DNA of 64,000 bases from Streptomyces sp. NBC_01304 (GTDB lineage: Bacteria > Actinomycetota > Actinomycetes > Streptomycetales > Streptomycetaceae): positions 1,178,001-1,242,000 of the forward strand of contig NZ_CP109055.1 of the NCBI RefSeq assembly GCF_035975855.1. The letters are read 5' to 3'. A model generated the notes under the pieces. The model saw only the letters and a list, made by a program, of their open reading frames with translations, did no database searches and was not told where the DNA came from. Shown here piece by piece: positions 34,128 through 42,585 of the stretch. How positions within the stretch are numbered: position 1 is the stretch's first letter; every line of letters starts with the position of its first letter. The position numbers were made by a program, and so were the translations under genes.

Positions 34128-34190
34128 GCCTCAAGTGCGGCCGGAACGGGCTCGAGTGGGGCCAGAACTGGCTCAAGTGGGGCTGGAACC
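34128..34190. repeat. 21-bp tandem repeat, three diverged copies
   Basis: Copies start at 34128, 34149 and 34170 around the common pattern GCTCAAGTGGGGCCGGAAC. They lie about 100 bp upstream of the collagenase start. Confidence 0.75.
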
Positions 34191-34238
34191 AAAGGAATCC
34201 CGCAGCGGTGCACGAGAAGTGCCACGTAACATAGCAAT

Positions 34239-34250
34239 GTGAAATTGCAC
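34239..34250. promoter_or_regulatory. Putative GntR operator 1
   Basis: The sequence GTGAAATTGCAC is nearly palindromic and resembles two other sites, one before the oxidase gene and one before the GntR gene (pattern GTGAmATnnyAC). It lies on the collagenase side of the divergent gap. Confidence 0.5.
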
Positions 34251-34384
34251 TGAGAACCCCTCGACGCCCATGGGTTCCGCAGGCGTCAACTTCCCCTCTG
34301 CCACGCCCCGTTGGCTCGGCCGATCGGCCCACTTCGCCGCACTTGAAAAGGTTGAGGGCGATCCCTTGGCAGCGTCAGTGCCAT

Positions 34385-34396
34385 GTGAAATATTAC
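34385..34396. promoter_or_regulatory. Putative GntR operator 2, over the oxidase promoter
   Basis: GTGAAATATTAC overlaps the -10-like TATTAC a few bases before the oxidase start at 34401. An outer GTCAGT/ACTGAC inverted repeat (34375 to 34400) encloses it. Binding here would block transcription. Confidence 0.5.
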
Positions 34397-34400
34397 TGAC

Positions 34401-35585
34401 GTGCTCACGGGAACCCCTTCACGCGCCTCGGACGCCACCTCCGACGTCATCGTCGTCGGAGCCGGCGTGATCGGAGCGGCCTGCGCCCACTACGCGGCCC
34501 GCTCCGGCCTCACCGTCACCGTCGTCGACCGCGGCCCCGTGGCGGGCGGCACCACCGGGGCGGGCGAGGGGAACCTGCTGGTCTCCGACAAGGAGCCCGG
34601 TCCCGAGCTCGAACTCGCCCTCCACTCCACCCTGTTGTGGCGGGAACTGGCCGCGGAACTGCCCGCGGCCGTCGAGTACGAGGCCAAGGGCGGTGTCGTC
34701 GTCGCCTCCGACGAGCGACGGCTGTCCGCCCTGCGCACCTTCGCCGCGGCGCAGACCGCCGCCGGCGTCGAGGCACTCGAAGTGCCCGGCGATCGGATCC
34801 ACGAACTGGAGCCGCATCTCGCCGCGGGTCAGGCCGGCGCGTTCCACTACCCGGGGGACGCGCAGGTCCAACCCGCCCTGGCCGCCGCCCACTTGCTGCG
34901 CGCCTCGGGTGCTCAGCTGCGGTGCGGAGAGGAGGTCACCGGCTTCCTCACCGGCCGGGGAGGCACGGTCCGCGGAGTGGTCACCGCTTCCGGGACCCGG
35001 CTGCACGCCCCGCACGTGGTGAACGCGGCGGGCACCTGGGGCGGCGAACTCGCCCGCCTGGCCGGGGCCCCGCTGCCCGTCCTCCCCCGGCGCGGCTTCG
35101 TCCTGGTCACCGAGCCACTGCCACGCGTCGTACGGCACAAGGTGTACGCCGCCGACTACGTGGCCGATGTCGCCAGCGGCTCGGCGGCACTGCAGACCTC
35201 CGCCGTGGTCGAAGGGACCCCGGCGGGCCCGGTGCTCATCGGCGCGAGCCGGGAGCGGGTCGGCTTCGACCGCACCCTGTCGGTGGAGGTGCTGCGCCGC
35301 CTCGCCGCGCAGGCCACGGAGCTCTTCCCGGTGCTCGCGGAGGTGCGGGCCATCCGCTCCTACACGGGGTTCCGCCCCTATCTTCCCGACCATCTCCCGG
35401 CCATCGGGGCCGATCCGCGGGTGCCCGGTCTGCTGCATGCCTGCGGGCACGAGGGGGCGGGCATCGGGCTGGCGCCCGCGACCGGTGCGCTGATCGCCGC
35501 CGCGCTCACGGGCGCGGCGCCGCCCGTGGACGTCAGGCCCTTCCGCCCGGACCGCTTCCCGAAGTCCCCTGGAGCCGTGGCCTGA
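34401..35585 (+). CDS. FAD-dependent D-hydroxyproline dehydrogenase, DAO-type subunit (394 aa)
   Basis: This is a D-amino-acid-oxidase-fold flavoprotein that would oxidise cis-4-hydroxy-D-proline to the pyrroline acid. The FAD motif VIVVGAGVIGAACAHYAARSG is near residue 16, followed by the TTGAGEGNL loop, and the C-terminal GFRPYLPDHLPAIG and HACGHEGAGIGLAPATG blocks complete the fold. The GTG at 34401 is chosen; the message is probably leaderless. The next two genes encode a [2Fe-2S] subunit and an NAD(FAD)-type subunit, the same three-part make-up as known proline and hydroxyproline dehydrogenase complexes. Confidence 0.87.
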   Translation: MLTGTPSRASDATSDVIVVGAGVIGAACAHYAARSGLTVTVVDRGPVAGGTTGAGEGNLLVSDKEPGPELELALHSTLLWRELAAELPAAVEYEAKGGVVVASDERRLSALRTFAAAQTAAGVEALEVPGDRIHELEPHLAAGQAGAFHYPGDAQVQPALAAAHLLRASGAQLRCGEEVTGFLTGRGGTVRGVVTASGTRLHAPHVVNAAGTWGGELARLAGAPLPVLPRRGFVLVTEPLPRVVRHKVYAADYVADVASGSAALQTSAVVEGTPAGPVLIGASRERVGFDRTLSVEVLRRLAAQATELFPVLAEVRAIRSYTGFRPYLPDHLPAIGADPRVPGLLHACGHEGAGIGLAPATGALIAAALTGAAPPVDVRPFRPDRFPKSPGAVA

Positions 35586-35628
35586 TGACTCCGCCGTCGC
35601 ACCGAGTACCGAAGGGGAAGCGATCCCT

Positions 35629-35952
35629 GTGAAACTCCGCCGCACCACGCCCGCCGAGCTGGCGGACGCCGCACCAGGCCCCGCCTTCGAGATCACCTTC
35701 GACGGGCGTCCGGTCCCCGCTCTGCCGGGTCAGTCCCTCGCCGCCGCGCTCTGGGCCGCGGGCATCGTGGCCTGGCGCACCACCCGCACCGGGGGCCGTC
35801 CACGGGGTGCCTTCTGCGGCATCGGGCAGTGCCACGACTGCCTGGCCACCGTCAATGGCTCGCCCAATCGCCGTGCTTGCCTCGTTCCGGCCCGGTCCGG
35901 CGACGCGATCACCACGCAGGAGGGTCACGGCCGTGCCGACCTCGCCATCTGA
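35629..35952 (+). CDS. (2Fe-2S)-binding subunit of the dehydrogenase (107 aa)
   Basis: This small iron-sulfur protein carries electrons between the flavin subunits. The ligand pattern is CGIGQCHDC followed by a later Cys in RRACLVPA, as in the small subunits of sarcosine oxidase-like and hydroxyproline dehydrogenases. The N-terminus has the ubiquitin-like FEITFDGRPVPALPGQSLAAAL. The GTG at 35629 is used. The end overlaps the start of the large flavoprotein gene by 20 bases. Confidence 0.88.
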   Translation: MKLRRTTPAELADAAPGPAFEITFDGRPVPALPGQSLAAALWAAGIVAWRTTRTGGRPRGAFCGIGQCHDCLATVNGSPNRRACLVPARSGDAITTQEGHGRADLAI

Positions 35953-37744
35953 ATCGCCGTCTGAACCGCCGTCTGAACCGCCGTCTGAACCGCCGTCTGA
36001 ATCGCGGATACCGTGCGGGGCCGTCGCGTCCACCGAGGATTTCCCCGCCCCGCCCCTTCCCGTGATTCTGCGAAGCCTTCCGCCCTCCGGGCGGTGTCCT
36101 CAAACGCCGGACGGGCTGAACAAGGCAGCCAGCAGCCCCAATGAGGCGCCCGGCACCCCCAAAGCCAACGAGTCAACCGGGCCTGCACAGGCGACCGAGG
36201 CTCTCTGGCCTGCACAGGCGACCGAGGCTCTCTGGCCTGCACAGGCGACCGAGACTCTCGGGACCGCGCAGGCGACCGAGACCGCCGAGCCGGTCGAGCC
36301 CGCCACCGCGGCCGAACCCCCCGTCCGCTACGACCTGGCCGTCATCGGCGCAGGCCCAGCCGGCCTCGCCGGGGCCGTCGCCGCCGGTCAACTCGGCCTG
36401 CGCGTCGCCCTGGTGGACGCCGCCGAGCAGACCGGTGGCCAGTTCTATCGCCACCCCGCGCCCGGCCTGCGCGCCCGGCGCCCCGAGGCCCTGCACCACG
36501 ACTGGGCGGCGTACGCACAACTCCGTGACCGTCTCGCGGCCACCCCCTCCGTCACTCATCTCCCCGCGCACCACGTGTGGAGCGTGGTCCGGGACGGCGA
36601 CCACTTCGCCGTCCACGCACTCACCGGCGCCGACGGAACGGACCGCACGCCCGTAGTTCTGCGCGCCCGGGTCCTGCTCCTCTCCACCGGAGCCGTCGAG
36701 CGCCAACTGCCCTTCCCCGGCTGGACCTTGCCCGGAGTGATCACCGCGGGCGGCGCCCAGGCCATGCTGAAGTCCGGCCTGGTGCTGCCCGGGCGGCGCA
36801 TCGTCGTCGCGGGCAGCGGGCCGTTGCTGCTCGCCGCCGCGACCTCGCTCGCCGCGGCCGGCGCCGAGATCCCGGCCGTCGTGGAGGCCGCCGGCTACCC
36901 CGGCTACGCCCGGCACCTGCGGGCCCTCGCCGCCAACCCCGGCAAGCTCACCGAGGCACTCACCCACGGCTCAGCCCTGCTGCGTCACCGCATCCCCCTC
37001 CGCAGCCGCAGCGCGGTCGTCGCGGCCCACGGCACTCACCGGGTCGAAGCCGTCACCGTGGCCCGCCTCGACCGCGACTGGCGTCCGATCCCCGGTACGG
37101 CCCGCCGCATCCCCTGCGACGCGGTGGCGGTCGGCCACGGCCTGGTGGCCCAGACCGACCTCGGCACCGCCCTCGGCTGCGCCACCCGCCGCTCCCCCGA
37201 CGGCACCCACGCCCTCGACACCGGCCCGGACCAGGAGACCTCGGTCCCCGGCGTCTGGACGGCCGGCGAGAGCTGCGGCATCGGCGGCGCGAGCGCGGCC
37301 CGCGCCGAGGGCGAGCTGGCCGGGATCGCCGCTGCCACCCGTCTCACCGCCCAACCCCCGGACTCCGAGCCACTGTTGGCCCGGTCGGCCAAGCTGCGCC
37401 GCCGCATCACCCGCATGCGTACCTTCGCCGAGGCCATGGCGGCCGTGCACGCCCCGGCCCCCGGCTGGACGGCCTGGCTCACCGACGACACCGAGGTCTG
37501 CCGCTGCGAGGAGGTCACCGCGGCCCGCATCCGTGAGGCCACCGCCGAGCTCGGCGCCCGGGACGCCCGCACGGTCAAACTCCTCACCCGGGCCGGGATG
37601 GGCTGGTGCCAGGGCCGGATGTGCTCGGCCGCCGTCGCCTGCCTCTCGGGTGCCGGTCCCGCCCCGGACCGCCGCCCGCTCGCCTCCCCCGTGCCGCTGG
37701 CCGCACTGGCCGACCTCCCCGCCGAAGCCACCGAAGCCTCCTGA
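35933..37744 (+). CDS. FAD/NAD subunit of the dehydrogenase with a repeat-built N-terminus (603 aa)
   Basis: From about residue 132 this is a standard pyridine-nucleotide-disulfide-type flavoprotein: YDLAVIGAGPAGLAGAVAAG for FAD, RIVVAGSGPLLLAAATSLAAAG for the second nucleotide, and the late VWTAGESCGIGGAS. The C-terminal BFD-like domain binds a [2Fe-2S] cluster through CRC and WCQGRMC. The first about 130 residues are abnormal: a five-copy PSEP repeat, a segment translated from a Streptomyces-type dispersed element, and a four-copy PAQATEALW repeat. The GTG at 35933 has AGGAGGG; another GTG at 36062 is the only in-frame start nearer the fold, so at least part of the extension must be translated. 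Confidence 0.85.
   Translation: MPTSPSESPSEPPSEPPSEPPSESRIPCGAVASTEDFPAPPLPVILRSLPPSGRCPQTPDGLNKAASSPNEAPGTPKANESTGPAQATEALWPAQATEALWPAQATETLGTAQATETAEPVEPATAAEPPVRYDLAVIGAGPAGLAGAVAAGQLGLRVALVDAAEQTGGQFYRHPAPGLRARRPEALHHDWAAYAQLRDRLAATPSVTHLPAHHVWSVVRDGDHFAVHALTGADGTDRTPVVLRARVLLLSTGAVERQLPFPGWTLPGVITAGGAQAMLKSGLVLPGRRIVVAGSGPLLLAAATSLAAAGAEIPAVVEAAGYPGYARHLRALAANPGKLTEALTHGSALLRHRIPLRSRSAVVAAHGTHRVEAVTVARLDRDWRPIPGTARRIPCDAVAVGHGLVAQTDLGTALGCATRRSPDGTHALDTGPDQETSVPGVWTAGESCGIGGASAARAEGELAGIAAATRLTAQPPDSEPLLARSAKLRRRITRMRTFAEAMAAVHAPAPGWTAWLTDDTEVCRCEEVTAARIREATAELGARDARTVKLLTRAGMGWCQGRMCSAAVACLSGAGPAPDRRPLASPVPLAALADLPAEATEAS
35945..36004. repeat. 12-bp tandem repeat, five copies
   Basis: The unit CCGTCTGAACCG, with small changes, runs five times and encodes PSES/PSEP at the N-terminus of the large flavoprotein subunit. 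Confidence 0.9.
36040..36119. repeat. REP-like dispersed element inside a coding region
   Basis: The blocks TTTCCCCGCCCCGCCCCTTC and TCCTCAAACGCCGGACGGGC (36098 onward) resemble pieces of a repeat found between many genes in Streptomyces genomes. This is from memory; a genome-wide search would settle it. Here it lies in frame within the flavoprotein gene. Confidence 0.6.
36181..36288. repeat. 27-bp tandem repeat, about four copies
   Basis: Units start at 36181, 36208, 36235 and 36262; the first two are identical and the last is diverged. They encode PAQATEALW-type repeats just before the FAD-binding domain. Confidence 0.9.
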
Positions 37745-37791
37745 CCACACCACCGCACGGCACCCGCACCCGCACCCGCAAGGAGTCAGCC

Positions 37792-38706
37792 ATGAACGAG
37801 AGCAGCACCTCCTGGACCACCGACCGCCCCTGGCGCGGCATCATGGTCGCCACCGCCCTCCCGCTGCGCGAGGACCTCTCCATCGACTACGACGCCTACG
37901 CCGAGCACGTCCGCTTCCTGCTCGACAACGGCTGCGACGGCGTGGTCCCCAACGGCTCGCTCGGCGAGTACCAGACCCTCACCGCCGAGGAGCGGGCCCG
38001 CGTGGTGTCGACCGCCGTCGACGCGGCGGGGGACGGGGCCAGGGTGATGCCCGGGGTGGCCGCGTACGGCAGCGCGGAGTCCCGGCTGTGGGCCGAGCGG
38101 GCCGCCGCGGCGGGCTGCGGCAGCGTGCTGCTGCTTCCGCCGAACGCCTACCGCGCGGACGCGGACGCCGTACGCGCCCACTACGCCGAGGTGGCAAAGG
38201 CGGGCCTGCCCGTGGTCGCGTACAACAACCCGATCGACACCAAGGTCGACCTCGTACCGGAGCTCCTGGCCGAACTGCACACGGCCGGGCACATCGTGGC
38301 CGTGAAGGAGTTCAGCGGCGACGTCCGCCGGGCCTACCAACTGGCCGAGCTGGCACCGGAGTTGGATCTCCTGGTCGGCGCCGACGACGTCCTGCTCGAA
38401 CTGGCCCTCGCGGGCGCGGTCGGCTGGATCGCCGGCTATCCGAACGCCTTCCCCGCCTCCTGCGCCGAGCTGTACCACGCGGCGGCGGCCGGTGACCTGG
38501 AGCGGGCCCTGCCCCTCTACAAGTCCCTGCACTCGCTGCTTCGCTGGGATTCCAAGACCGAGTTCGTGCAGGCCATCAAGCTCTCCATGGACCTCGCCGG
38601 ACGGCCCGGCGGCCCGACCCGGGCGCCCCGCCGGCCGCTCACGGGGGCCGTCGAGGCGGCCGTGCTCTCCGCCACCGAGAAGGCCGTCGCCGACGGACAC
38701 CACTGA
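37792..38706 (+). CDS. DHDPS-family lyase, likely 1-pyrroline-4-hydroxy-2-carboxylate deaminase (304 aa)
   Basis: This is a dihydrodipicolinate-synthase/N-acetylneuraminate-lyase fold enzyme with a Schiff-base lysine in HIVAVKEFSGD. The GSLGEYQTLTAEE block and the tyrosine in VVAYNNPIDT are also present. In hydroxyproline degradation the family member removes ammonia from the pyrroline acid to give alpha-ketoglutarate semialdehyde, and the operon context supports that assignment. The ATG at 37792 has AAGGAG at ideal spacing. It sits between the dehydrogenase subunits and the epimerase. Confidence 0.87.
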   Translation: MNESSTSWTTDRPWRGIMVATALPLREDLSIDYDAYAEHVRFLLDNGCDGVVPNGSLGEYQTLTAEERARVVSTAVDAAGDGARVMPGVAAYGSAESRLWAERAAAAGCGSVLLLPPNAYRADADAVRAHYAEVAKAGLPVVAYNNPIDTKVDLVPELLAELHTAGHIVAVKEFSGDVRRAYQLAELAPELDLLVGADDVLLELALAGAVGWIAGYPNAFPASCAELYHAAAAGDLERALPLYKSLHSLLRWDSKTEFVQAIKLSMDLAGRPGGPTRAPRRPLTGAVEAAVLSATEKAVADGHH

Positions 38707-38789
38707 GCGGACGGCAGACACCGCCGAGCAACCGGCGGTCACCCACTGAGCAACCGGCAGTCCCAGCCGAGGAATTCGGAGGATCCACC

Positions 38790-39794
38790 ATGCGTACCCG
38801 TCATGTCTTCCACGCCGTCGACTCCCACACCGAGGGCATGCCGACACGTGTCATCACCGGCGGCGTCGGCGTCATACCCGGCGCCACGATGGCCGAGCGC
38901 AGGCTCCACTTCATCGAGCACCTGGACCACCTGCGCACACTGTTGATGTACGAACCTCGTGGCCACGCCTCGATGAGCGGCGCGATCCTCCAGCCTGCGA
39001 TCCACCCCGACGCGGACTACGGAGTCCTCTACATCGAGGTGTCCGGGCTCCTGCCGATGTGCGGCCACGGCACGATCGGGGTGGCCACCGTCCTGGTGGA
39101 GACCGGGATGGTGCCGGTCACCGAGCCGGTCACGCGGGTCACCCTGGACACCCCGGCCGGGCTCGTCCCCGTCGACGTACAGGTCGAGGACGGCGTCGCG
39201 AAGTCGGCCTCGCTGACCAATGTGCCCGCGTTCTGTCTGGGCCTGGACCGCAAGGTGGAGGTGCCGGGATACGGGACGGTGACGTACGACATCGCCTTCG
39301 GCGGGAACTTCTACGCGTTCGTCCAACTCGACGACCTGGGGCTGCCGTTCGACCGCGACCGCAAGGAAGAGCTCCTTGCCGCCGGACTGGCCGTCATGGA
39401 CGCGATCAACGCCTCGCCGGATCGTCCCGTCCACCCCGAGCAGCCGGAGATCGCGGGGCTCAAGCACGTCCATCTCACCGCCCCGGGCTCCGACGCGCAC
39501 CGCTCGCGGCATGCCATGGCCATTCATCCGGGCTGGTTCGACCGCTCCCCCTGCGGCACCGGCACCTCCGCCCGCATGGCCCAGCTGCACGCCCGCGGTG
39601 AGCTGCCGCTCGGCCGTGACTTCGTCAACGAGTCGTTCATCGGTACCGAGTTCACCGGCAGGCTGCTCGAGGAGACGGTGGTGGGCGGGCTCCCGGCGGT
39701 CGTGCCGCGGATCACGGGGCGGGCCTGGATCACCGGCACCGCGCAATACTTCCTCGATCCCCAAGACCCCTTCCCTGCCGGGTTCTTGCTGTGA
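38790..39794 (+). CDS. 4-hydroxyproline 2-epimerase / proline racemase family (334 aa)
   Basis: It interconverts trans-4-hydroxy-L-proline and cis-4-hydroxy-D-proline, the first catabolic step. Both catalytic cysteines are present: Cys91 in MCGHGTIG and Cys255 in DRSPCGTGTSA. The second being Cys and not Thr argues against the related 3-hydroxyproline dehydratases. The opening AVDSHTEGMPTRVITGG is also typical. The ATG at 38790 follows GGAGG. It is the last enzyme gene of the operon. Proline racemase activity cannot be excluded on sequence alone, but the neighbours favour hydroxyproline. Confidence 0.9.
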   Translation: MRTRHVFHAVDSHTEGMPTRVITGGVGVIPGATMAERRLHFIEHLDHLRTLLMYEPRGHASMSGAILQPAIHPDADYGVLYIEVSGLLPMCGHGTIGVATVLVETGMVPVTEPVTRVTLDTPAGLVPVDVQVEDGVAKSASLTNVPAFCLGLDRKVEVPGYGTVTYDIAFGGNFYAFVQLDDLGLPFDRDRKEELLAAGLAVMDAINASPDRPVHPEQPEIAGLKHVHLTAPGSDAHRSRHAMAIHPGWFDRSPCGTGTSARMAQLHARGELPLGRDFVNESFIGTEFTGRLLEETVVGGLPAVVPRITGRAWITGTAQYFLDPQDPFPAGFLL

Positions 39795-39864
39795 CCGTGG
39801 CTGCGGTTGTCACCGGGGCTGTGGCCGGAACTTCCGTACACCCGCGCGCACCTGCGAAAACAAC

Positions 39865-39876
39865 GTGACATTGTAC
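39865..39876. promoter_or_regulatory. Putative GntR operator 3, before the regulator gene
   Basis: GTGACATTGTAC lies 60 bp upstream of the GntR start and matches the two sites near 34239 and 34385 in pattern, suggesting autoregulation together with control of the operon. Confidence 0.5.
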
Positions 39877-39936
39877 GCTGGTGATCCGCTCGGCCACGAA
39901 GGCGCGGGGCGCAGGCACGAAGGGACCACCACCGCC

Positions 39937-40683
39937 ATGGGCCACCTCCAGCAGCGCGACCTGGGCGCCACCCGGGAACGGCTCCGCGACCAGGTGGCGA
40001 ACGCACTGCGCGCGGCCCTGATCTCCGGTGAACTCGAGCCCGGCGGCGTCTACTCGGCGCCCGCCCTGGCGGAGGACTTCGGGGTGTCCGCGACGCCGGT
40101 GCGCGAGGCGATGCTCGACCTGGCCAGGGAGGGCCTGGTCGAGCCGGTGCGCAACAAGGGGTTCCGGGTCACCGAGGTCAATGAGCGCGACCTGGACCAG
40201 TACATCGAGATCCGGCTGCTGATCGAGGTGCCCACGGTGGGGCGGATCACCCGCAGTGCGGCGCGCGAGGACCTGGAGGCGCTCAGGCCGATCGCCGAGG
40301 AGATCGTGCGGGCCGCGCGCGAGCACGACCTCATCGGCTATCTGGAGGCCGACCGGCTCTTCCACCTCTCGCTGCTCGCCCTGTCCGGCAACGAGCGGCT
40401 GGTGGAGGCCGTCGGCGATCTGCGCAAGCGGTCCCGGCTTTACGGGCTGACCACGCTCGACGAGCGCGGCGAGCTGCTGCCCTCGGCCGAGGAGCACATC
40501 GAGCTCCTCGACCTGATGCTGGCGGGGGACGCCAGGGGTGCGGAGAAGTGCATGACGCGGCATCTGGGTCATGTGCGGTCCCTGTGGGCCAAGGACGGCC
40601 AGGACAGCAAGGGCGGTCAGGGCGGTCAGGAGCGGAAGCCGGCCGCGCGGCGGCCCCGGCGGAGTCTCGGCGCCGCCCGCTGA
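39937..40683 (+). CDS. GntR-family (FCD-type) regulator (248 aa)
   Basis: The winged helix-turn-helix occupies residues 10-75 (LRDQVANALRAALISGELEPG, then LAEDFGVSATPVREAMLDLAREGLV in parts). The C-terminal FCD domain is all-helical with the metal-binding-type Asp and His residues (EADRLFHLSLLALSGNERL, MTRHLGHV). It is the likely repressor of the hydroxyproline operon and perhaps the collagenase, responding to hydroxyproline or a pathway intermediate; this is inferred from position and shared sites. The C-terminus is a basic Gly/Lys/Arg tail. The ATG at 39937 is chosen. Confidence 0.9.
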   Translation: MGHLQQRDLGATRERLRDQVANALRAALISGELEPGGVYSAPALAEDFGVSATPVREAMLDLAREGLVEPVRNKGFRVTEVNERDLDQYIEIRLLIEVPTVGRITRSAAREDLEALRPIAEEIVRAAREHDLIGYLEADRLFHLSLLALSGNERLVEAVGDLRKRSRLYGLTTLDERGELLPSAEEHIELLDLMLAGDARGAEKCMTRHLGHVRSLWAKDGQDSKGGQGGQERKPAARRPRRSLGAAR

Positions 40684-40798
40684 CGCGGCCGGCCCGTGGC
40701 CCGGGCCAGGGGTGATCACGACCGGCCCCGGCCACTGCTTGCTCCGTCTGCGGGAGCAGGAGCGGCGCTCCGGTCGACCCTGCGCGAGCCTGAGGGGC

Positions 40799-42127
40799 AT
40801 GCGCCGCCTCGCCGTCACCACCGCCCTCGTCGCCGCCCTCGCGGGCGGCACCCTGACCGCTGCCGGACCTGCGTCGAAAGGCGACGCGGACACCGCCGCA
40901 CACCACGGCACCAACATCCTGGTGGTCGGCATCGACCGCCGCGCGGGCATGTCGGCCGACGAGCAGCACCGGCTGCACGTCGGCGGCAAGCAGTGCGACT
41001 GCACCGACGTGATGATGGTCGTCCATCTCGCCGAGGACGGGCGGCGGATGAGCGTGGTGTCCGTGCTCCGCGACTCCTACGTGGAGTTCGCCGAGCACCC
41101 GCACCCGCCCGGGGCCCGCACGTCCGGCAAGATCAACGAGGCGTTCCGGCGCGGTGGGGCCGACCTGGCGAAGCGGACGGTGGAGCGGGCGACGGGGCTG
41201 CGCATCGACCACTATCTGGAGACCGACTTCCGGGGATTCGTCGGCGTGGTCGACCGGCTCGGCGGTGCCACCGTCTGCACCGACAAGCTCCTGCGCGACA
41301 ATTCGGCAGGGCTGCGGCTCACGCCCGGCACCCACCTCATCGACGGCAAGAAGGCGCTGCGCTATGTGCGCGCCCGGCACGTCAACCCCCCTGGCGACGG
41401 CGGGCGGGTGCGCCGCCAGCAGCGCCTGCTCGCGGGCCTGATCGGCAAGTTGCGGGAGGCGGGGGCGCTCGACGGCCCGGTCGCCACGCTCCGCACGGTC
41501 GCCGCCCTGCGTGACCTCGTACGCACCGACTCCGCCACGAGCCTCGCCGACCTGGTCGCGCTCGGCTCCGCGGTGGGCCGACTGCGCCCGGAGCAGACGG
41601 AGTTCGCGAACGTGCCCGTCGCCGACGTCGACCACTTCGTGCCCGGGGCCGGGTCGACGGTGCTGTGGGACCGCGAGCGCGCCGCGGCCCTGTGGTCGGC
41701 GCTGCGCGAGGACCGCCCCCTCACCGGCGATCCCCGCATCCAGCCGCAGGGCGGGACGCGGGTGGGCGTGCCGCTGTCGGCCATCCACCTGCGCGCCTCC
41801 GACGACGAGGTCGGCTTCGCCCTGCTGCGCGCCGGGTTCACGGTCCTCAGCGGCCCACCGCACCATGCCCCGCCGCCGCACACGGACCGGACGGTCATCT
41901 ACTACGACCCGGTCCGGGCCCGGTACACACCCGCGCTCACGGCCGCCCTGCCGGGCGCCCGCCTGGTGCCCGTGCGGGGGCACGGCCGGGTCTTCGACAT
42001 CCATGTCGGCTCCGGCGGCCGTACCGTCGTGCCGGTGATCTACGACCGCAGCGGTGTCGAGGGCCCGCCGGCCACCGGGGACAAGCTGCTCTGCCCGACA
42101 GCCGCAGCCACGACGCTCTCACCATGA
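40799..42127 (+). CDS. LytR-CpsA-Psr family protein (442 aa)
   Basis: LCP proteins attach teichoic acid or other polymers to peptidoglycan outside the membrane. An N-terminal hydrophobic segment (LAVTTALVAALAGGTLTAAG) is a signal or anchor. The LCP core is clear: NILVVGIDRR, DVMMVVHLAEDG, SVLRDSYVEF, the GKINEAF block and ALRYVRARHV with its catalytic Asp/Arg residues. The last about 100 residues form an added LytR_C-like domain. The ATG at 40799 starts the signal. It follows the GntR gene by 115 bp and is probably a separate unit. Confidence 0.9.
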   Translation: MRRLAVTTALVAALAGGTLTAAGPASKGDADTAAHHGTNILVVGIDRRAGMSADEQHRLHVGGKQCDCTDVMMVVHLAEDGRRMSVVSVLRDSYVEFAEHPHPPGARTSGKINEAFRRGGADLAKRTVERATGLRIDHYLETDFRGFVGVVDRLGGATVCTDKLLRDNSAGLRLTPGTHLIDGKKALRYVRARHVNPPGDGGRVRRQQRLLAGLIGKLREAGALDGPVATLRTVAALRDLVRTDSATSLADLVALGSAVGRLRPEQTEFANVPVADVDHFVPGAGSTVLWDRERAAALWSALREDRPLTGDPRIQPQGGTRVGVPLSAIHLRASDDEVGFALLRAGFTVLSGPPHHAPPPHTDRTVIYYDPVRARYTPALTAALPGARLVPVRGHGRVFDIHVGSGGRTVVPVIYDRSGVEGPPATGDKLLCPTAAATTLSP

Positions 42128-42171
42128 AATGCCGCTAGCGTGGTGGGCGGAGTCCGTACGTGGGGGGTGCG

Positions 42172-42585
42172 ATGGATCCGATTGTGCTGGCGACGGGAAC
42201 CGCCCTGGTGGGGGCCATGGCCACCGACGCATGGGAGCAAGCCCGGTCTGCCGTGATCGCGGTCTGGCGTCGCGTGCGGCCGGCACAGGTCGATGAGATC
42301 GACGAGGAGCTCGTCGAGGCCCGCGCCCGAGTACTGACAGCCCGTCAAACCGGAGCGGCAGAGGCCGAACTGGCCTTGACGGCGGGCTGGCAGAACCGGC
42401 TGCAGTCCCTGCTGCGGGAGAATCCGGCGGTCGCCGGCGAGTTGCGCGAACTGCTCGACGCACAGCTGACTCCCCTGCTGACCCGCCAGGAGCAGACCCG
42501 GATCGGGACACTGACGATGAGGGCGAAGGCCACCGGCCACACCCGTGTGTATCAGGCGGGCCGCGACCAGCACATCACCGAGTGA
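42172..42585 (+). CDS. Small partner protein of the nSTAND gene (137 aa)
   Basis: An N-terminal hydrophobic helix (IVLATGTALVGAMATDAW) is followed by a long Glu/Arg-rich helical or coiled-coil region (DEIDEELVEARARVLTARQ) and ends with RVYQAGRDQHITE. The same motif, as RIYQARRDQYIAE, opens the neighbouring NTPase, so the two proteins probably interact or share a tethering element. I do not recognise a named family. The stop and the next start overlap (TGATG), giving strict co-translation. The ATG at 42172 follows GGGGGG; a GTG four codons earlier is possible. Confidence 0.75.
   Translation: MDPIVLATGTALVGAMATDAWEQARSAVIAVWRRVRPAQVDEIDEELVEARARVLTARQTGAAEAELALTAGWQNRLQSLLRENPAVAGELRELLDAQLTPLLTRQEQTRIGTLTMRAKATGHTRVYQAGRDQHITE

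Larger units (their letters stand above)
34032..34400. promoter_or_regulatory. Divergent control region, collagenase / hydroxyproline operon
   Basis: This 369-bp gap holds a three-copy 21-bp repeat (34128-34190), two similar 12-bp palindrome-like sites (34239 and 34385) and, before the rightward start, a TTGGCA at 34366 with TATTAC at 34391. Because the oxidase GTG at 34401 follows the -10-like element almost at once, the rightward transcript is probably leaderless. Confidence 0.6.

Noticed and set aside
31656..34229. An 857-codon plus-strand frame opposite the collagenase gene.
   Set aside because: Val/Gly/Ala-rich shadow of the collagenase coding strand with no recognisable domain.
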